From Phascolomyces articulosus (taxonomy: Eukaryota > Mucoromycota > Mucoromycetes > Mucorales > Lichtheimiaceae): a DNA stretch of 64,000 bases. Within the stretch, counting starts at the first letter, position 1. Every line of letters begins with the position of its first letter. The translations under genes were made by a program, and so were the position numbers. The notes beneath the pieces are model-generated. The model was not told the origin of the DNA and searched no databases. It was given only the letters and a program-made list of their open reading frames with translations. The stretch covers positions 62,001 through 126,000 of the forward strand of contig JAIXMP010000045.1 of the NCBI GenBank assembly GCA_025677815.1, given 5' to 3'. Positions 47,505 to 62,279 of the stretch are shown piece after piece.

Positions 47505-47970
47505 TTAATCCTTCTTGCCAATAATTTCAGAAGCCTTTTGCTTCAAATCATGTGCATGTCTGTCGATATCATTTTGTGCTTCCATAAGGAATGGTCGAAT
47601 AAATCGTCCATAGACAATTTCAGCACCCTATTTTTTTTAAAGTGAATATATATGTATATAAGCATAAAAACACAATATATCCGGTATACAAAACAAATCC
47701 AAACACATAATAAAACCCATAGATATACTTACTCTAAATTGAGGTAAAGTCAACCATAATACAAACACAGTCTTGATTAAAAAGTAAAAGGGAACCCAGA
47801 ACAACAACATATCTGAAAAGTATTCAATAATTTGAACAAATCCAATGACGGTCCAATAAGTCAGCCATTGTTTATCATCAGCAGGTGTAGGTGTTTCGAT
47901 CGCTTTGAAGGATGCATAGGCTATGATGATATTTATATTATGATGTACATATTTTTTTTTGGTCAGTGTC

Positions 47971-48017
<47 letters not shown>

Positions 48018-48344
48018 TAACACCAATATTCTTTCTTTTTCTTATTCCTTTCATCCACTTTCATTTCCACTTCCATCTTTCCATCATATGAAATAGCATC
48101 GCATATATATACCTGGATAGACCCACGAGATAAAGTTGGTAAGAAGTTGGCCAGCAATATTGAAAAAGATCATGATGGCGAAAAGACCACCAGCACCCAG
48201 TACAACATAGGTTTTGGGAACACCGGTTAGACGTTCAAAGTCGTTACAATATTGGATTTGACTCAGTTGTTCATCTAATTGAACAAGTGCCTTTTTGCAT
48301 CGGGTTTGTATACCTTCAGCACTATACAAGTTATCAGTGGTCAT
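47505..48344 (-). CDS. YOP1: Yop1/DP1/REEP-family ER membrane-shaping protein
   Basis: 180 aa, the same length as yeast Yop1; exons 48344-48113, 47920-47733, 47627-47505. A reticulon-like hairpin protein that bends tubular ER membranes and interacts with Rab regulators. Hydrophobic hairpins are seen at TYVVLGAGGLFAIMIFFNIA and, in exon 2, in the TVIGFVQIIEYFSDMLLFWV stretch followed by FYFLIKTVFVLWLTLPQF. The family signature YWxxxGF...WxPFYFxxK is present. The C-terminal helix (IRPFLMEAQNDIDRHAHDLK) is the amphipathic helix typical of the family. The first intron holds an exceptional homopolymer (see findings). Confidence 0.95.
47975..48013. repeat. Homopolymer T39 / A39 in a YOP1 intron
   Basis: Thirty-nine consecutive T on the plus strand, so poly-A in the intron of the minus-strand gene. 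It lies just downstream (on the minus strand) of the first donor at 48112. Confidence 0.95.
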
Positions 48345-49668
48345 GTTTTTGTTTAAAAAAGAGAGTAAGTAGAAGAAAAGGAGTATAGGTTATTTTTTAT
48401 ATATCAAAAAAAATAAAAAAATAAAAGAGCGGAAAAAGAAGGAGTAAAAAAAAGGATTTGAAGCCCATTTTAAACTATTTATATATATTTGTTAAGAAAG
48501 AACAACAAGGTAAGTTGCATTGTTTTCTTCACTATTAGTTTTATACTGCTACCTGGACCCTGTTCACAAGCAATTCTTTATACTTTTCGCGTATTCGGAG
48601 CAATACAGTGTTCAATTCTTACAGTGTGGGTTTCACAGCAAAGCTCCGCAATAATAAAAAGTACCTTTTATCCGGTTATATCTCTTACTATGGCAAGAGA
48701 AAAATTGATTAATAGGCTTGGCATACAGATGAAAGAACAAAGAAAGCCTATTTAAAAACATCATCATGGCTTACGGATATAGAGTCCGCATTTAATAAAT
48801 ATAAGAATGTGATGTGTGTGTGTCTCTTTGTTCGCCAAGTCTCAATCTTGTTTCTATTCTTATAAAACTTATTTATTTGCTGCGCGCCATTTGTTGTTAT
48901 TTATTTAATCAATGCAGTAACGTGGTGTAATAAGAATCATATGTTTTCTGTTATATAGAATGATAATTCATCTCAGTCAACATACTTCTTTTTTCGTATT
49001 TCAACAAAGCAGACTAGCTTTCTTTTGATTTGCCACAGCTTCTAGGAAGATAGATGATATTTAAGAGAAAAAAAAAGTGGGGTAAGGAGACTTTTCTTTC
49101 AAAAAAAATAAATAAGGAGTCCAGATAATATGTGGTAAAGATAGATATGTAGATCTTCTTCATTGGACCCCAAAACTGGATGGATAGACAAGCAACTCTA
49201 AAATCTATATATGACAGTAAGGTGGTAGTATCGATCGTTTGTCCATTTCAAAGAAATAAAGTTATCAATTATAAAAGTAGTTAATTCTATCCCATGACAA
49301 CAGTTGATAAACATACTAGCTAAGCTCGCGTTGCCAGCACTCTTTCAGATGGATCACATAATGCGCCACTCAATGATTCTATACCTTAAAAAAGCTCAGC
49401 ATCGATCATCCCCATCCCCCACTTTATGCAAAATGAACACATCCATCATTTTTCATCATCCGGTTTTTAGCTTTGCAATGTCAACTATTTTTGATTCTGG
49501 TTTTGTTTTTCTAATGCGCAAGTTTAATAGTAACTAATAGTAATGATAATCATCAATGATATATAATAATTTACAAGGAAAGAAACCAAGCATTTGTTTT
49601 TTTTAATAATCTATACAATGAACATTGAGAAAATATGATTCCTTCAGCATCCACACGGTTCTTTTTCT
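48345..49668. other. Intergenic: YOP1 promoter and ATP23 3' end
   Basis: 1.3 kb; a short GTGTGTGTGT run near 48812-48822. The open frames 48489-48755 and 49304-49537 show no conserved features. Nothing else seen. Confidence 0.45.
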
Positions 49669-50647
49669 TTAATAGATTTCATCAAAAGGTCGAGTATCCG
49701 CAAAACAACTATCAAATACACTAGCAACAGCTCGCTCTGCCTCTTCTTTGGATTTACAATTTGGATTTTCCATGACGGATAAAATTGCTCTTCGTTTCAC
49801 ACATGTTTGATGTTGTTTTGTAAATGTATAAAAACCACGTTGGATTTCACGGCTCCAATTACAATCACCACTTAAACTGGCCGCCCGAACCTAATAAATA
49901 GATGCATTTCATATGCGTGTCAGGAAATGTTGAAAGACTTTTGATCCATTGGTTGAAAAAGGACAGTATTCTATTATATTTTTTTTTTATCAGTCCTTCA
50001 TAATAATCCATAGATATATATTACCTCACTACAGGCATGATGCCTTAAATTAAACCAATCCACCTTGAACCGTTGATGGTCGTACAAATGAACCATTTCA
50101 TGAACCATGGTATGTTCCTGGTGTGTTTTGGAATTCATTCTGTTTTGACATAATAAAATACCGTCTTCCGGTGAAAATCCACCTGAACGTGTAATATCAC
50201 AAGGGGCGCATAAAAAGTCGTCTCGTTTAATTTCACGACCGATCATTCCAAGATGTTCTACCATGAATCGTACCGAAGGACCTATTCAAAAAAAAAAAGT
50301 AAACAAATGATTATCCCGGTTATTTCAAAATAGCAATAACACTTTCTTGTTATCTCTCATTTTCCAGTCCTTCCCCTCCTTATTTATAAGTTCATTGAAT
50401 TCTACATACTGTTTTTCATTAAATTATCGCGCCATACTTCACATTGATGACATTGATATGATTCTAGTTCTTTGTCAAGATCTTTTCGGAATTGATTCTG
50501 TTCAACCTCGGACATGCCAAGGCCAGTCATATATTGAAGTGATTTACGCCATCGTTCAAACTTTTTCATGTCCTTTAATTCTTTGACATTGTCTGGATTC
50601 GTTTGTGGAGATTGTTGCTGTGGTGGTGGTGATGTGGAGTCGGCCAT
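49669..50647 (-). CDS. ATP23: Atp23 mitochondrial inner-membrane metalloprotease
   Basis: 238 aa, exons 50647-50410, 50281-50025, 49890-49669. In yeast, Atp23 processes the Atp6 precursor and acts as a chaperone for assembly of the ATP synthase Fo sector in the intermembrane space. The zinc site is HEMVH (HExxH) within [13 protein letters not shown]. Conserved Cys pairs typical of the family are seen: CHQC, CAPCD, CQNR, and later CNWS and CVKRRA; the oxidised Cys set fits import through Mia40. Also [13 protein letters not shown] and a C-terminal ADTRPFD. The N-terminal 35 residues are Pro/Gln-rich and without a classical presequence, as in other fungi. Confidence 0.95.
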
Positions 50648-51394
50648 AGTATGTTACGTCGTGAAAGTGTTGAAAAAAAAATATTCGCCAGCCTTGCTAC
50701 AAAAACTATATTTGAGTTGGCGAATTACCAAATTTGGAAGTATCGAAGAACTGTCATTCTTGGTTTTGGATGAACACATTTTATCACAATGTCCAACAGT
50801 CATATACTTTAATGAAGTATCCTTTATATTGATATTGTTACACTATCAATGGTGTGATAATCTATCATATATTAAGCTTGTTATAAGCTGGAAAAGTAGA
50901 TATTACGAATTGTTTGTTTCTGTATATATATATTCATATTGCCTACATGGGAGTCATCCTAATTCATTGTTTGAGTTTTTGACGAGAAAAATAGAAGTTT
51001 TATAAGTCAAAAGTACATTGTCTTTTATTGCTTATAGCTTGATACTTTATCTTAAAAAAGACAATGCACATGGTAATGTTTCTATTACTAATTGTTCATG
51101 ATGGTAATTGCTATGTTATAAAAAGAGAACCCATCATGTCTTGCAATCATCTTTCTTTTTTACTCAAAATACATATTATTCTCACCCATTCGTGTCTTGT
51201 AACAACTAATGTAGTACATCACCTTTTTTTCAACCAAAAGAACAATAACATCGAACAGAACCTACAATTGTAGCCCATTAGATCTTATCTGTAGTATACT
51301 TGAAAAAAAAACATCATTATCTTTGAATCCTGGCGTTTTTCAGTGAAAGATTAAAGTGTATTCTTCAATTTTGAACAAAAAAATTGATACTGAG
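50648..51394. other. Intergenic region
   Basis: ATP23 promoter side. AT-rich. The open frame 50568-51005 (plus) overlaps the ATP23 N-terminus antisense and is a shadow. No gene seen. Confidence 0.45.
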
Positions 51395-51766
51395 ATGCAA
51401 GCCATTGTCTTGATCACTCGTAAATTTGGCGTAAATCATATTCGACTGACTCGTCGTGTTGTGATCCTGTTAAAACCACTTCATCCATATGTTTTCTGGC
51501 TATCACCCGACCCTGAAATACTAAATCATCATGACAAAATGATCATCGAAGTAAACGAAAAGCGATGCGTCGAAATGCCCTTTGTTACAGTATCCCCTCA
51601 TAATGATTTCGTTTATCTGCCATGGACAGCCTGTTCTACTGAACAAACACATACGTTTGGTATTCGAATACTTGAATTACCTTCTTCAAGTAAAGTCAAG
51701 GCGAAGAAAGTGATTTACGCGTTTCGTAAAATTTTAATATCTACATTCAAAATACAGGAAGGATAA
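51395..51766 (+). CDS. Unrecognised ORF, about 123 aa
   Basis: A single open frame starting MQAIVLITRKFGVNHIRLTR and ending TFKIQEG. It is richer in mixed, non-repetitive codons than the surrounding DNA, with beta-like segments (FVTVSPHNDFVYLPW, TFGIRILELP). I recognise no family. Downstream DNA to about 52000 contains further short in-frame pieces (ALNTAYGEVPGYPNIQMIIR near 51913-51972), so it may be the front part of a decayed gene. No splice pattern could be set. Confidence 0.3.
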   Translation: MQAIVLITRKFGVNHIRLTRRVVILLKPLHPYVFWLSPDPEILNHHDKMIIEVNEKRCVEMPFVTVSPHNDFVYLPWTACSTEQTHTFGIRILELPSSSKVKAKKVIYAFRKILISTFKIQEG

Positions 51767-52404
51767 TCTTGTACTATCACCGACCAAGAAAACGGACAGT
51801 TACATCGGCCATGTTTGGTTGGATAAAAGTAAAGGCATTTATTGTGACAGAGCCACTGTTATTTGAAACATGTCAATAGATGTCTAACAAAATCATTTAG
51901 AGAGTTGACGGCTCTCAATACAGCTTATGGCGAAGTCCCTGGTTATCCCAATATCCAAATGATTATTCGAATTTGTTTTATGTGTTGTTGACAATGAAAG
52001 ACATTTAATTCGCATGGTGAATAAGACTGTGTTGCAGTGGATACGGTAATCAATGAGATTGAAGAAGAATATTTATGTAATTAAAGTTAAGTGGGTTAGT
52101 TTCATTCTTTCAGAATATCACAACCTACAGCATATGATCTTTCTAATTACACACAACATAATTTTTCAACAATTTTTTTTTTATAAAAGTCATGAACCAT
52201 AAATAATCAGTATAATTTCTCACATTTCCAAATATCATCCTTCCTTAATAATAAACTCTCCCCGCACATATAGGAAATAACAAATCATAATAAAATCAAA
52301 GTTAAAAATAAAATCAAGTGGAAAAGAAAACCAAATTTTATTTGTGGGTTGCTGTTACTTTAAGCCAAAGACAAACAGCAGCACAGAAGTGTGAAGCAAC
52401 GCAC
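51767..52404. other. Intergenic, possible remnants of the upstream ORF
   Basis: Contains the short readable piece noted under the ORF at 51395 and the 3' side of the eL20 gene. Otherwise AT-rich with nothing clear. Confidence 0.4.
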
Positions 52405-53676
52405 TTAGTAAAAAGTGGAGGGTCTCTTGGCAATGAAGAGGGCGCGACGGCTCTTGTCCTGGCGTTGGACACGATGAGGCAAGGGGAAAGCGAGCTTGTT
52501 GTTCAAGAGTTGACGGATGTATTGACGACGGACATCGGCAGACTTGACTTCAGCAACGCGGATGATTTGGACCGAGGAGAAACGGGCACGGTGACGGGCA
52601 GCCATATCTTGGTCTATTATATACAAATAACATATTCAATTAGTCCATTTAGCTCCCATTATTTCTTTCTCATCATCCATTCTACTTATATATATCAATA
52701 ATACATACAGCATTGACCGACAGCTTCAACACGGGACATGCCACGGTATTCCTTGTACATGTTGTGGGTGCCAGAGCGGGAGTCATAACGGATCCAGATA
52801 CCGAAGTTCTTGATTTGTTCGGGACGCTTTTCGTAGATCTATTATTTCATAATTAAAAAAGCACATTGAGTCTTTCAAATTCATTCCATATATATCGTTT
52901 TCGTTCATTAAGTGTATCATTTTATATTTACCTCGTTGATGGAGACAATTTCACCAGCGGCCTTCTTGACCTTGCGGAGCTTCTTCAAGAAGTACCAGAA
53001 ACGGGACTTGGCAACGACTTCGTTGGGGGCAAAGACGCGCATGCGGTACAACTTGGGTTGGGGCTCCTTGGTCGAAGGGAGCTTGCGACCAACCACCTAT
53101 AAATTCATAATAAAGTATGACGGTGAGTTTCTCAAAACTTACATAATTTACACTCTTTGGAGCTTTGTTATTTTCGTATTGCGTATTTTTCTTACCTGAT
53201 ATTCGTGGAACTGTTGTAATAAAGGGTAAAAAGAAAACACAATTTAAATTGTAAAAAATGAGTATTCTTGGTTACATAAGAAAATAGTTCTTCTCCATCA
53301 ACTCCCTTCACTCCATTAAAGTTTCCATTTTCCAATGCAAGAGCCAATGAAGTTCATTTCGTCATATCCATAATAAAATCGTTTTCTCTTGATCAAAAAT
53401 ACGCCTTGGATTTGAGATTTGTTGTAGAATTTCGTTTCATCATGTTGGAATGGATGGATCATATGGATGGATGAACGGATGGATGGATGGATATATTCAT
53501 AGTATCACCCATTTTTTTACCAACCAGAAAAAAGTCGATGAGCAAACCGCATGTATCGTGTTCATTGAAATGATGTATCGTCGTTGTATCCATATGAATC
53601 CATTGACTCTCGCATCGTTTGGAACCTTGAATGGAGTATATCTTCACTTTTTCGCCTTACTACTTACTCTTGCCAT
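52405..53676 (-). CDS. RPL20: 60S ribosomal protein eL20 (L18a)
   Basis: Cytosolic large-subunit protein, 175 aa (yeast 172). Exons: 53676-53668 (9 nt, Met-Ala-Arg), 53210-53196 (15 nt, Phe-His-Glu-Tyr-Gln), 53096-52932, 52838-52709, 52613-52405. Joined, the start reads [20 protein letters not shown], which is the family's start (yeast MAHLKEYQVVGRRLP). Later motifs: [66 protein letters not shown] at the end. Codons are GC-richer than in neighbouring genes, with many C-ending codons, as expected of highly expressed genes. The first intron is 457 nt, long for this genome, as in many fungal ribosomal protein genes. A GGAT repeat lies in that intron. Confidence 0.95.
53447..53492. repeat. GGAT tetranucleotide microsatellite
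   Basis: Imperfect tandem GGAT units within intron 1 of the eL20 gene. No role inferred. Confidence 0.8.
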
Positions 53677-54542
53677 CGTTATCAAAAAAAGAGGAGGAAT
53701 CGACTTTGGGTCCTTCCAACAGTTGACCTATGGTCAAGATTCAGTGTCCGGCCCGCACCAAAATTTGGGCGGAATTTCAAATATATACATGAATGGCATT
53801 TTGTTGCTTATGAAAGCCGTAAGTAATACCAAGTTATGTAAACTATTTGTTGGTACTATATCATCTGGCAAACTTGTTTAACATGTAACATTCTTATTTT
53901 ATTATTGGTATTATTAGTTATTAATAATAGTTGATAGAGAAAGTTTATTGGCGTCCAAGATAAAATTTATATAACTACCTGAGCTGCATTATACCATCAT
54001 TAGTGCTACCTGCTAAAAAATATAGTCATATAGATTTAATATATTTTTCAAGAAATGCTATTTGAACATTCAAAAATTTCTTATTCAAAGAATTATAGAA
54101 AGTACACCTGGTATTAAGCATACTATTTTCTTTTTGGTTACTATGCACTTGTATTTCAATCCAAGATGGCTTTTAACAAGAAGTACATTTTCCAATTTCA
54201 CTTCGGAGTTATTGATGAACTTGTGCATTTTTATTGTAAAAGAATGTACTATACATATGAAACCTCTTTTTATTCTTTGATAATGCAAAGCAATAATCAA
54301 AATACAATACTATAATTTTATCAGCATTGCTATTCCGAAATAAAAATGTAGCTTGGTTTTATAAGAATAAGTTTGACCAAAATTTTGGTTGTTGTACCTT
54401 ATGTTGAACACCTTGCATGAATGATAGTCACTTAAGCCACACAATATTGGACAATTACCTAATTTGGTGATACAGCTGAATTTTCTTAAGACTTTTTTTT
54501 TCGGAAAGCTTGTAACTTTTTTTTATCAATTCCATTAAAAAA
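53677..54542. promoter_or_regulatory. Divergent promoter region, eL20 / RIX7
   Basis: 865 bp between the start codons of two divergent genes, a ribosomal protein and a ribosome-assembly ATPase, so coordinated control is plausible though not shown. The 3' part has T-runs just before the RIX7 ATG. No specific site named. Confidence 0.5.
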
Positions 54543-58162
<3,620 letters not shown>

Positions 58163-59180
58163 ATTATTATAGAATTCATTGTTTACCTATGAACTTTCGG
58201 TGTCATAAATCAATGACTTGCAACTTTTCTGTTATTATCTTCATCAAACATCCTTTTTACTCTGTTACATTACCATGTTTTCCTTTTTTTTGCATCCATA
58301 ACATCTTTTTGTATTTTCGTTGTTATTATATACTACTTAATTTATAAATTAAACTACAAATATATAATTTCAGTGTCATCATCTTTTGACCTGAAATCTA
58401 AAAATATAATGATATGTATATAGTAATACTACGTAAGAACTAGTCAAGCATATAATAATGGGTTATACATTATTACGATTTATACTGTTTTTTTTTATCA
58501 AAAATAACTCTGCAATACATATAATCCACCATCGTATGTGTAATACGTATTAGAGATATCTAGAGAATGTGCCTCGTTAGAAATCTTCTGTTATTTCCGT
58601 ATGGATGCTATAAATATTTATTATATACTTGCTATAATCATGCAAAATGAGTTAACCCTAATAGATAGACTCTCAGTAACTACTGTACGATGATGGTAAT
58701 TTGAAATCGATATGTACGGAAAAGAAAGGGGAGATATGTTAATTTAGCTCTCGATACAGTCAACCCCCAGCTTTTGCGACCTCGCTTTTCGCAAACTCAA
58801 CACGATTTGCAACAGATGTTTGGAACTGTCAGAAATACTTAATAAAATTGCAATACGAAAATTACAAACTGTCTTTCAAGATGTTGCATCTAGTTAGTAG
58901 TATATTTACTTCAATTAAGCATTCTTATGCACATTGGAAGTTATCATCCTATGGCCATGCTATACTATGTGTAGTAATGGTGTTTAAAAGAAATATATAT
59001 GTTTATTGTATATATATGTGTAAGGTAGCGATGTGTTCAGTAAGTTATTTTAATGGAAAACTCAAGTTACAAAAATCGGGAGTCCAATGTAAATAGTCTA
59101 CCATCAAGGATGAAGATCATTTGTTTCGTATTAAAAATATAATAGTATTTATTGTGTGCATTTTTTTTTTTCTTAGAACT
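58163..59180. other. Intergenic between convergent genes, with a pogo-like MITE candidate
   Basis: Joins the 3' ends of RIX7 and the TPR-F-box-LRR gene. Holds the candidate element at 58755-59093. The remainder is AT-rich without a gene. Confidence 0.5.
58755..59093. mobile_element. Candidate pogo/Tc1-mariner-type MITE
   Basis: The left end reads TACAGTCAACCCCCAGCTTT and continues with CTCGCTTTTCGCAAACTC, typical of pogo/Tigger-like ends that start with CAGT next to TA. The right end (about 59071-59093) reads ATCGGGAGTCCAATGTA, a degenerate match to the complement of the left end. No transposase is coded between them. Confidence 0.5.
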
Positions 59181-61417
59181 CTAAGGGTAGTAATAGTCCC
59201 GGATTACAACAGAGGTTATCTTTCTTTTTACATATGAAGCAATATTTATAGATATTCCTTTACATCCTTCTATAGCTAAATTGCGTAAAAATGGTTTTGC
59301 ATTATCCACCATGTTCTTGATACCTTGATCCGTTATCCCTGGTAGCACTCTCAAGTTGAGTGTTTCAAGTAATGGCATATCACAGAACATGGCAAGTATA
59401 TTGTCGTCAACTAGTATATTATCATAGAGTGTTACTTGGACCAAACGCTTGCCCATTTTTTTCAAAAATGATTCCAAGTCTTCATAGGATGGGAACACAG
59501 TATGTCCTGTAAACCCAACGACCTTGATTGTTTCCACTGCAGCAATGGCATCAAGTACTTCTCTGGTAATAAAATCACAACGATGGAATGAAATAGTGTG
59601 GCATTTCCGTTTGGATGTTGGAGGGACTTTTGCATATAACTCGAATAATCGTTCTAACGCTAAATCACCGCTATGGACGTTTTTTGTATCATGTACATGT
59701 AATGCTTCAAGAACTGGCAACTTTGTGATAAGGATATCCACAATAGCATTAAAATTAGATGAATTCAGCACTTCCAATGTCCTAAGTGTCGTACAAGATT
59801 CTATCGACTGTAAAAATAGTGGTTCTGCTGCTTTGTATATATCAGATTGATAACTAAGATGCTCCAATTGGTCAAATATCCAAGGTTGATATATCGGTCG
59901 CACATAAGCAAAGGGTTCACGGTTATTCATTTGTCGTGGAGTCATGCACAGGTTAGCATGGACTCTCTGTAGTGATTTTGCATTTTTCCGTATGAGTTGT
60001 AAAAGGTTTTCAGCTTGGATACCAGGAAAACGTTCTCTTGTCAAAATTTCTCTAACCCCAGATGAAGGTCCGTTATAATGATGATTCCGACGAGTCCATT
60101 CCTCCAACGACGTAACGCATTTCGTACCATAGCCAAGTAGCTTTAAGTTGTGACAATGTTTATCAACCTCATCCAACACATCGTCTGCCAGTCCTCTGCT
60201 AATGATCAACCGTTGAATGTTTGGATGATATTTTAGAAACGGCTCGAGGCTTGATCCAGAATATATGTTACCCCTGAGTTCCACATCAGCAAGTGCATGG
60301 CGTTGTTCCCCGAGCACCTCCATACTTCCAAAAGGCAAAGCAAACTGGGGTGGTGTACGAACTACTAATCTTATAAGATTTGGACAGTAGAATAGTATGT
60401 CGGATAAATACAGCGGAAACCCACGTTGTACTCGAAATGAAAAATCAAGCGTTGTCAAAGTACTCTTTAAATTCCACAAAGCAATTGATAGTGTCATGAG
60501 GGTATTCGTTTTGATTACAAAGTCAATTACTGGTTCTAATAAAGTAAATGACACAGTAATGATTAATCATATCTCTTCACCACTGAAATTTGATTGATAC
60601 ATAAGAAAATCACACAACAGCTGGATTATATTTCTTCCATTCCAAGAATAAAGATTTTAGTACCTGTAATTCTCAAAGATTTGATCATTTTAAAACGTCC
60701 ATTTTCGATATATTCCAGATATCGAAGCCACGTATTGTGGCTTCGGGTATTGATCGTTAAGTCTTGCACTTTTTCTGCAACATTAGGCAGCATACATGCA
60801 ATCGCAGCATCAAGGACTGAATCAGTATCAGCATCATCACTATATATCTTCTTCCATATTGTTGCACTATTATCAATTATTTTCTGACGCCATCTTCTGC
60901 TAACATTGAAGCAAATCCATTTATCTTTCTCTGGCAGTTGTTTAATAATATTAACAGTCAATTCCGTTGGAAGTAAAATGATAAGATCGACATAACGTTG
61001 ACTCTGCACCGCTGCCATGTTTTTGAGTTGCATTAATCGAGAATATGCCGGATCTTCTCGTGACACTTTTTCGAGGGCTTCTTCATACACACCGAGAGCA
61101 CTTGAATATTTTACTTGGATATCAAGGATATTTCCAAGTCGAAGGTAACCAATCGGCCAATGAGGTGCATACTTGATCATATCATTGGCATTCTCGATGG
61201 CCAAGTCAAACTTATTTTTCAAGGTATGAGAATGAGCACACATGTCAAGTAAGGCAATGAGTTGATACTGTTGAATTTCATCCAATGCCTTGGTGGCATG
61301 ATGAACAGCTTCGTGATATTTAAGTTGAGTGAGTGTGTTTCTTGTCTTGTTGAGTGAAGGTTGAGCTAATTTTGGATCGAATGGAGATGGTGGGAAAAGA
61401 GTTACAGTGTTTGTCAT
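59181..61417 (-). CDS. TPR-F-box-LRR protein, intact
   Basis: 702 aa in two exons, 61417-60664 and 60535-59181, joined at phase 1 (acceptor TTATTAG before AACCAGTAATT). Probable SCF ubiquitin-ligase substrate receptor. Parts in order: TPR-like repeats (about 20-130; HATKALDEIQQYQ, WPIGYLRLGNILDIQ), F-box (LPTELTVNIIKQLPEKDKWI...VSRRWRQKI), then leucine-rich repeats (LVRLVVRTP-like strands, LETLNLRVLPGITDQGIKNM, LRNLAIEGCKG). It is the intact relative of the frameshifted gene at 13883-16102, with the same domain order and the same intron position. A further decayed copy starts 0.9 kb away on the opposite strand. The target protein cannot be inferred. Confidence 0.88.
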
Positions 61418-62279
61418 ACCAGCTTACTTGCTTTATTACTACCGAGGTAGAAAAAAAAAGTCAGATCAATTTGATTATGCACAGTACCAGAGGAATAGTT
61501 GCTTTATATTTACCTTAATTAGTAGGTGAGAAACGAAGATTTTCTTTATTAAAAAAAAGACTGATGAAAAGGATGGATGAATGTGTATGATAGTGTGATT
61601 TTTGAACTTGTATGCCTTCAAAATTATCCACAGTATATATATCCCTTGTAGAAAGAGGCGCAGTGCATTAATAGTGGCTATACATTACCGCTTACGGTTG
61701 AACTAGATCAAGTACAATAAGAGCCAGTGGTCAAAATTTCAAGTTGAGCAAAATAGCTTTTCCCGTTTTTCCTGGCAGAATATTTATCTATACAAACCTT
61801 ATTCCTGATCCTCACCATGACAATCGGAATATCCGTCAAACATGTTTAAATCTTCTTCCAAAAAGACAGAATCGCGTAATAAATTAAATCCAGTCCTCGC
61901 GGAACTCTAGGAATATATTGAAACATCAACCCCAGCACGGTCAGTGACTGATACATCTAGTAGCATGACAACTGATAATGTTATTGACACAGATCAATAA
62001 TGTGACATCATAACAACTAATCTTAACAAAGTCGGTAACGAAGTACTTGAAACACGTTAGAAAAATAAGATATTTTTATAAAAAAAGCAAGAAAAAAGAT
62101 GTCTTTTTGTCGAAGCACCCAAAATCTCGAAGTCTTTTTTTCTTATGAAACTGTTGTGCGGTGTTTCAAACATCAGAAAAACGTCTTTTTGTCTTTTTTT
62201 TTCCTAACATGAAATGTGCACAAATGAAAAAGCAAAAAAAAAGTAAGCACTGTTATTAAAGAACTGAAAACTACCCATG
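61418..62279. other. Intergenic between divergent TPR-F-box-LRR copies
   Basis: Promoter of the intact gene at the left. Around 61850-61990 a broken open frame reads FKSSSKKTESRNKLNPVLAE and EYIETSTPARSVTDTSSS on the plus strand; I do not recognise it. T/A-rich runs follow near 62080-62220. Confidence 0.4.

Noticed and set aside
47832..48020. Frame ending in poly-Phe
   Set aside because: Produced by the T39 homopolymer antisense to YOP1.
52318..53199. Plus-strand open frames over the eL20 gene
   Set aside because: Antisense shadows of GC-richer eL20 exons; the minus-strand reading matches the ribosomal protein throughout.
53211..53667. C/D-box snoRNA in the long eL20 intron
   Set aside because: An ATGATGA C-box-like sequence is present on the minus strand, but no D box with a terminal stem is found at a suitable distance.
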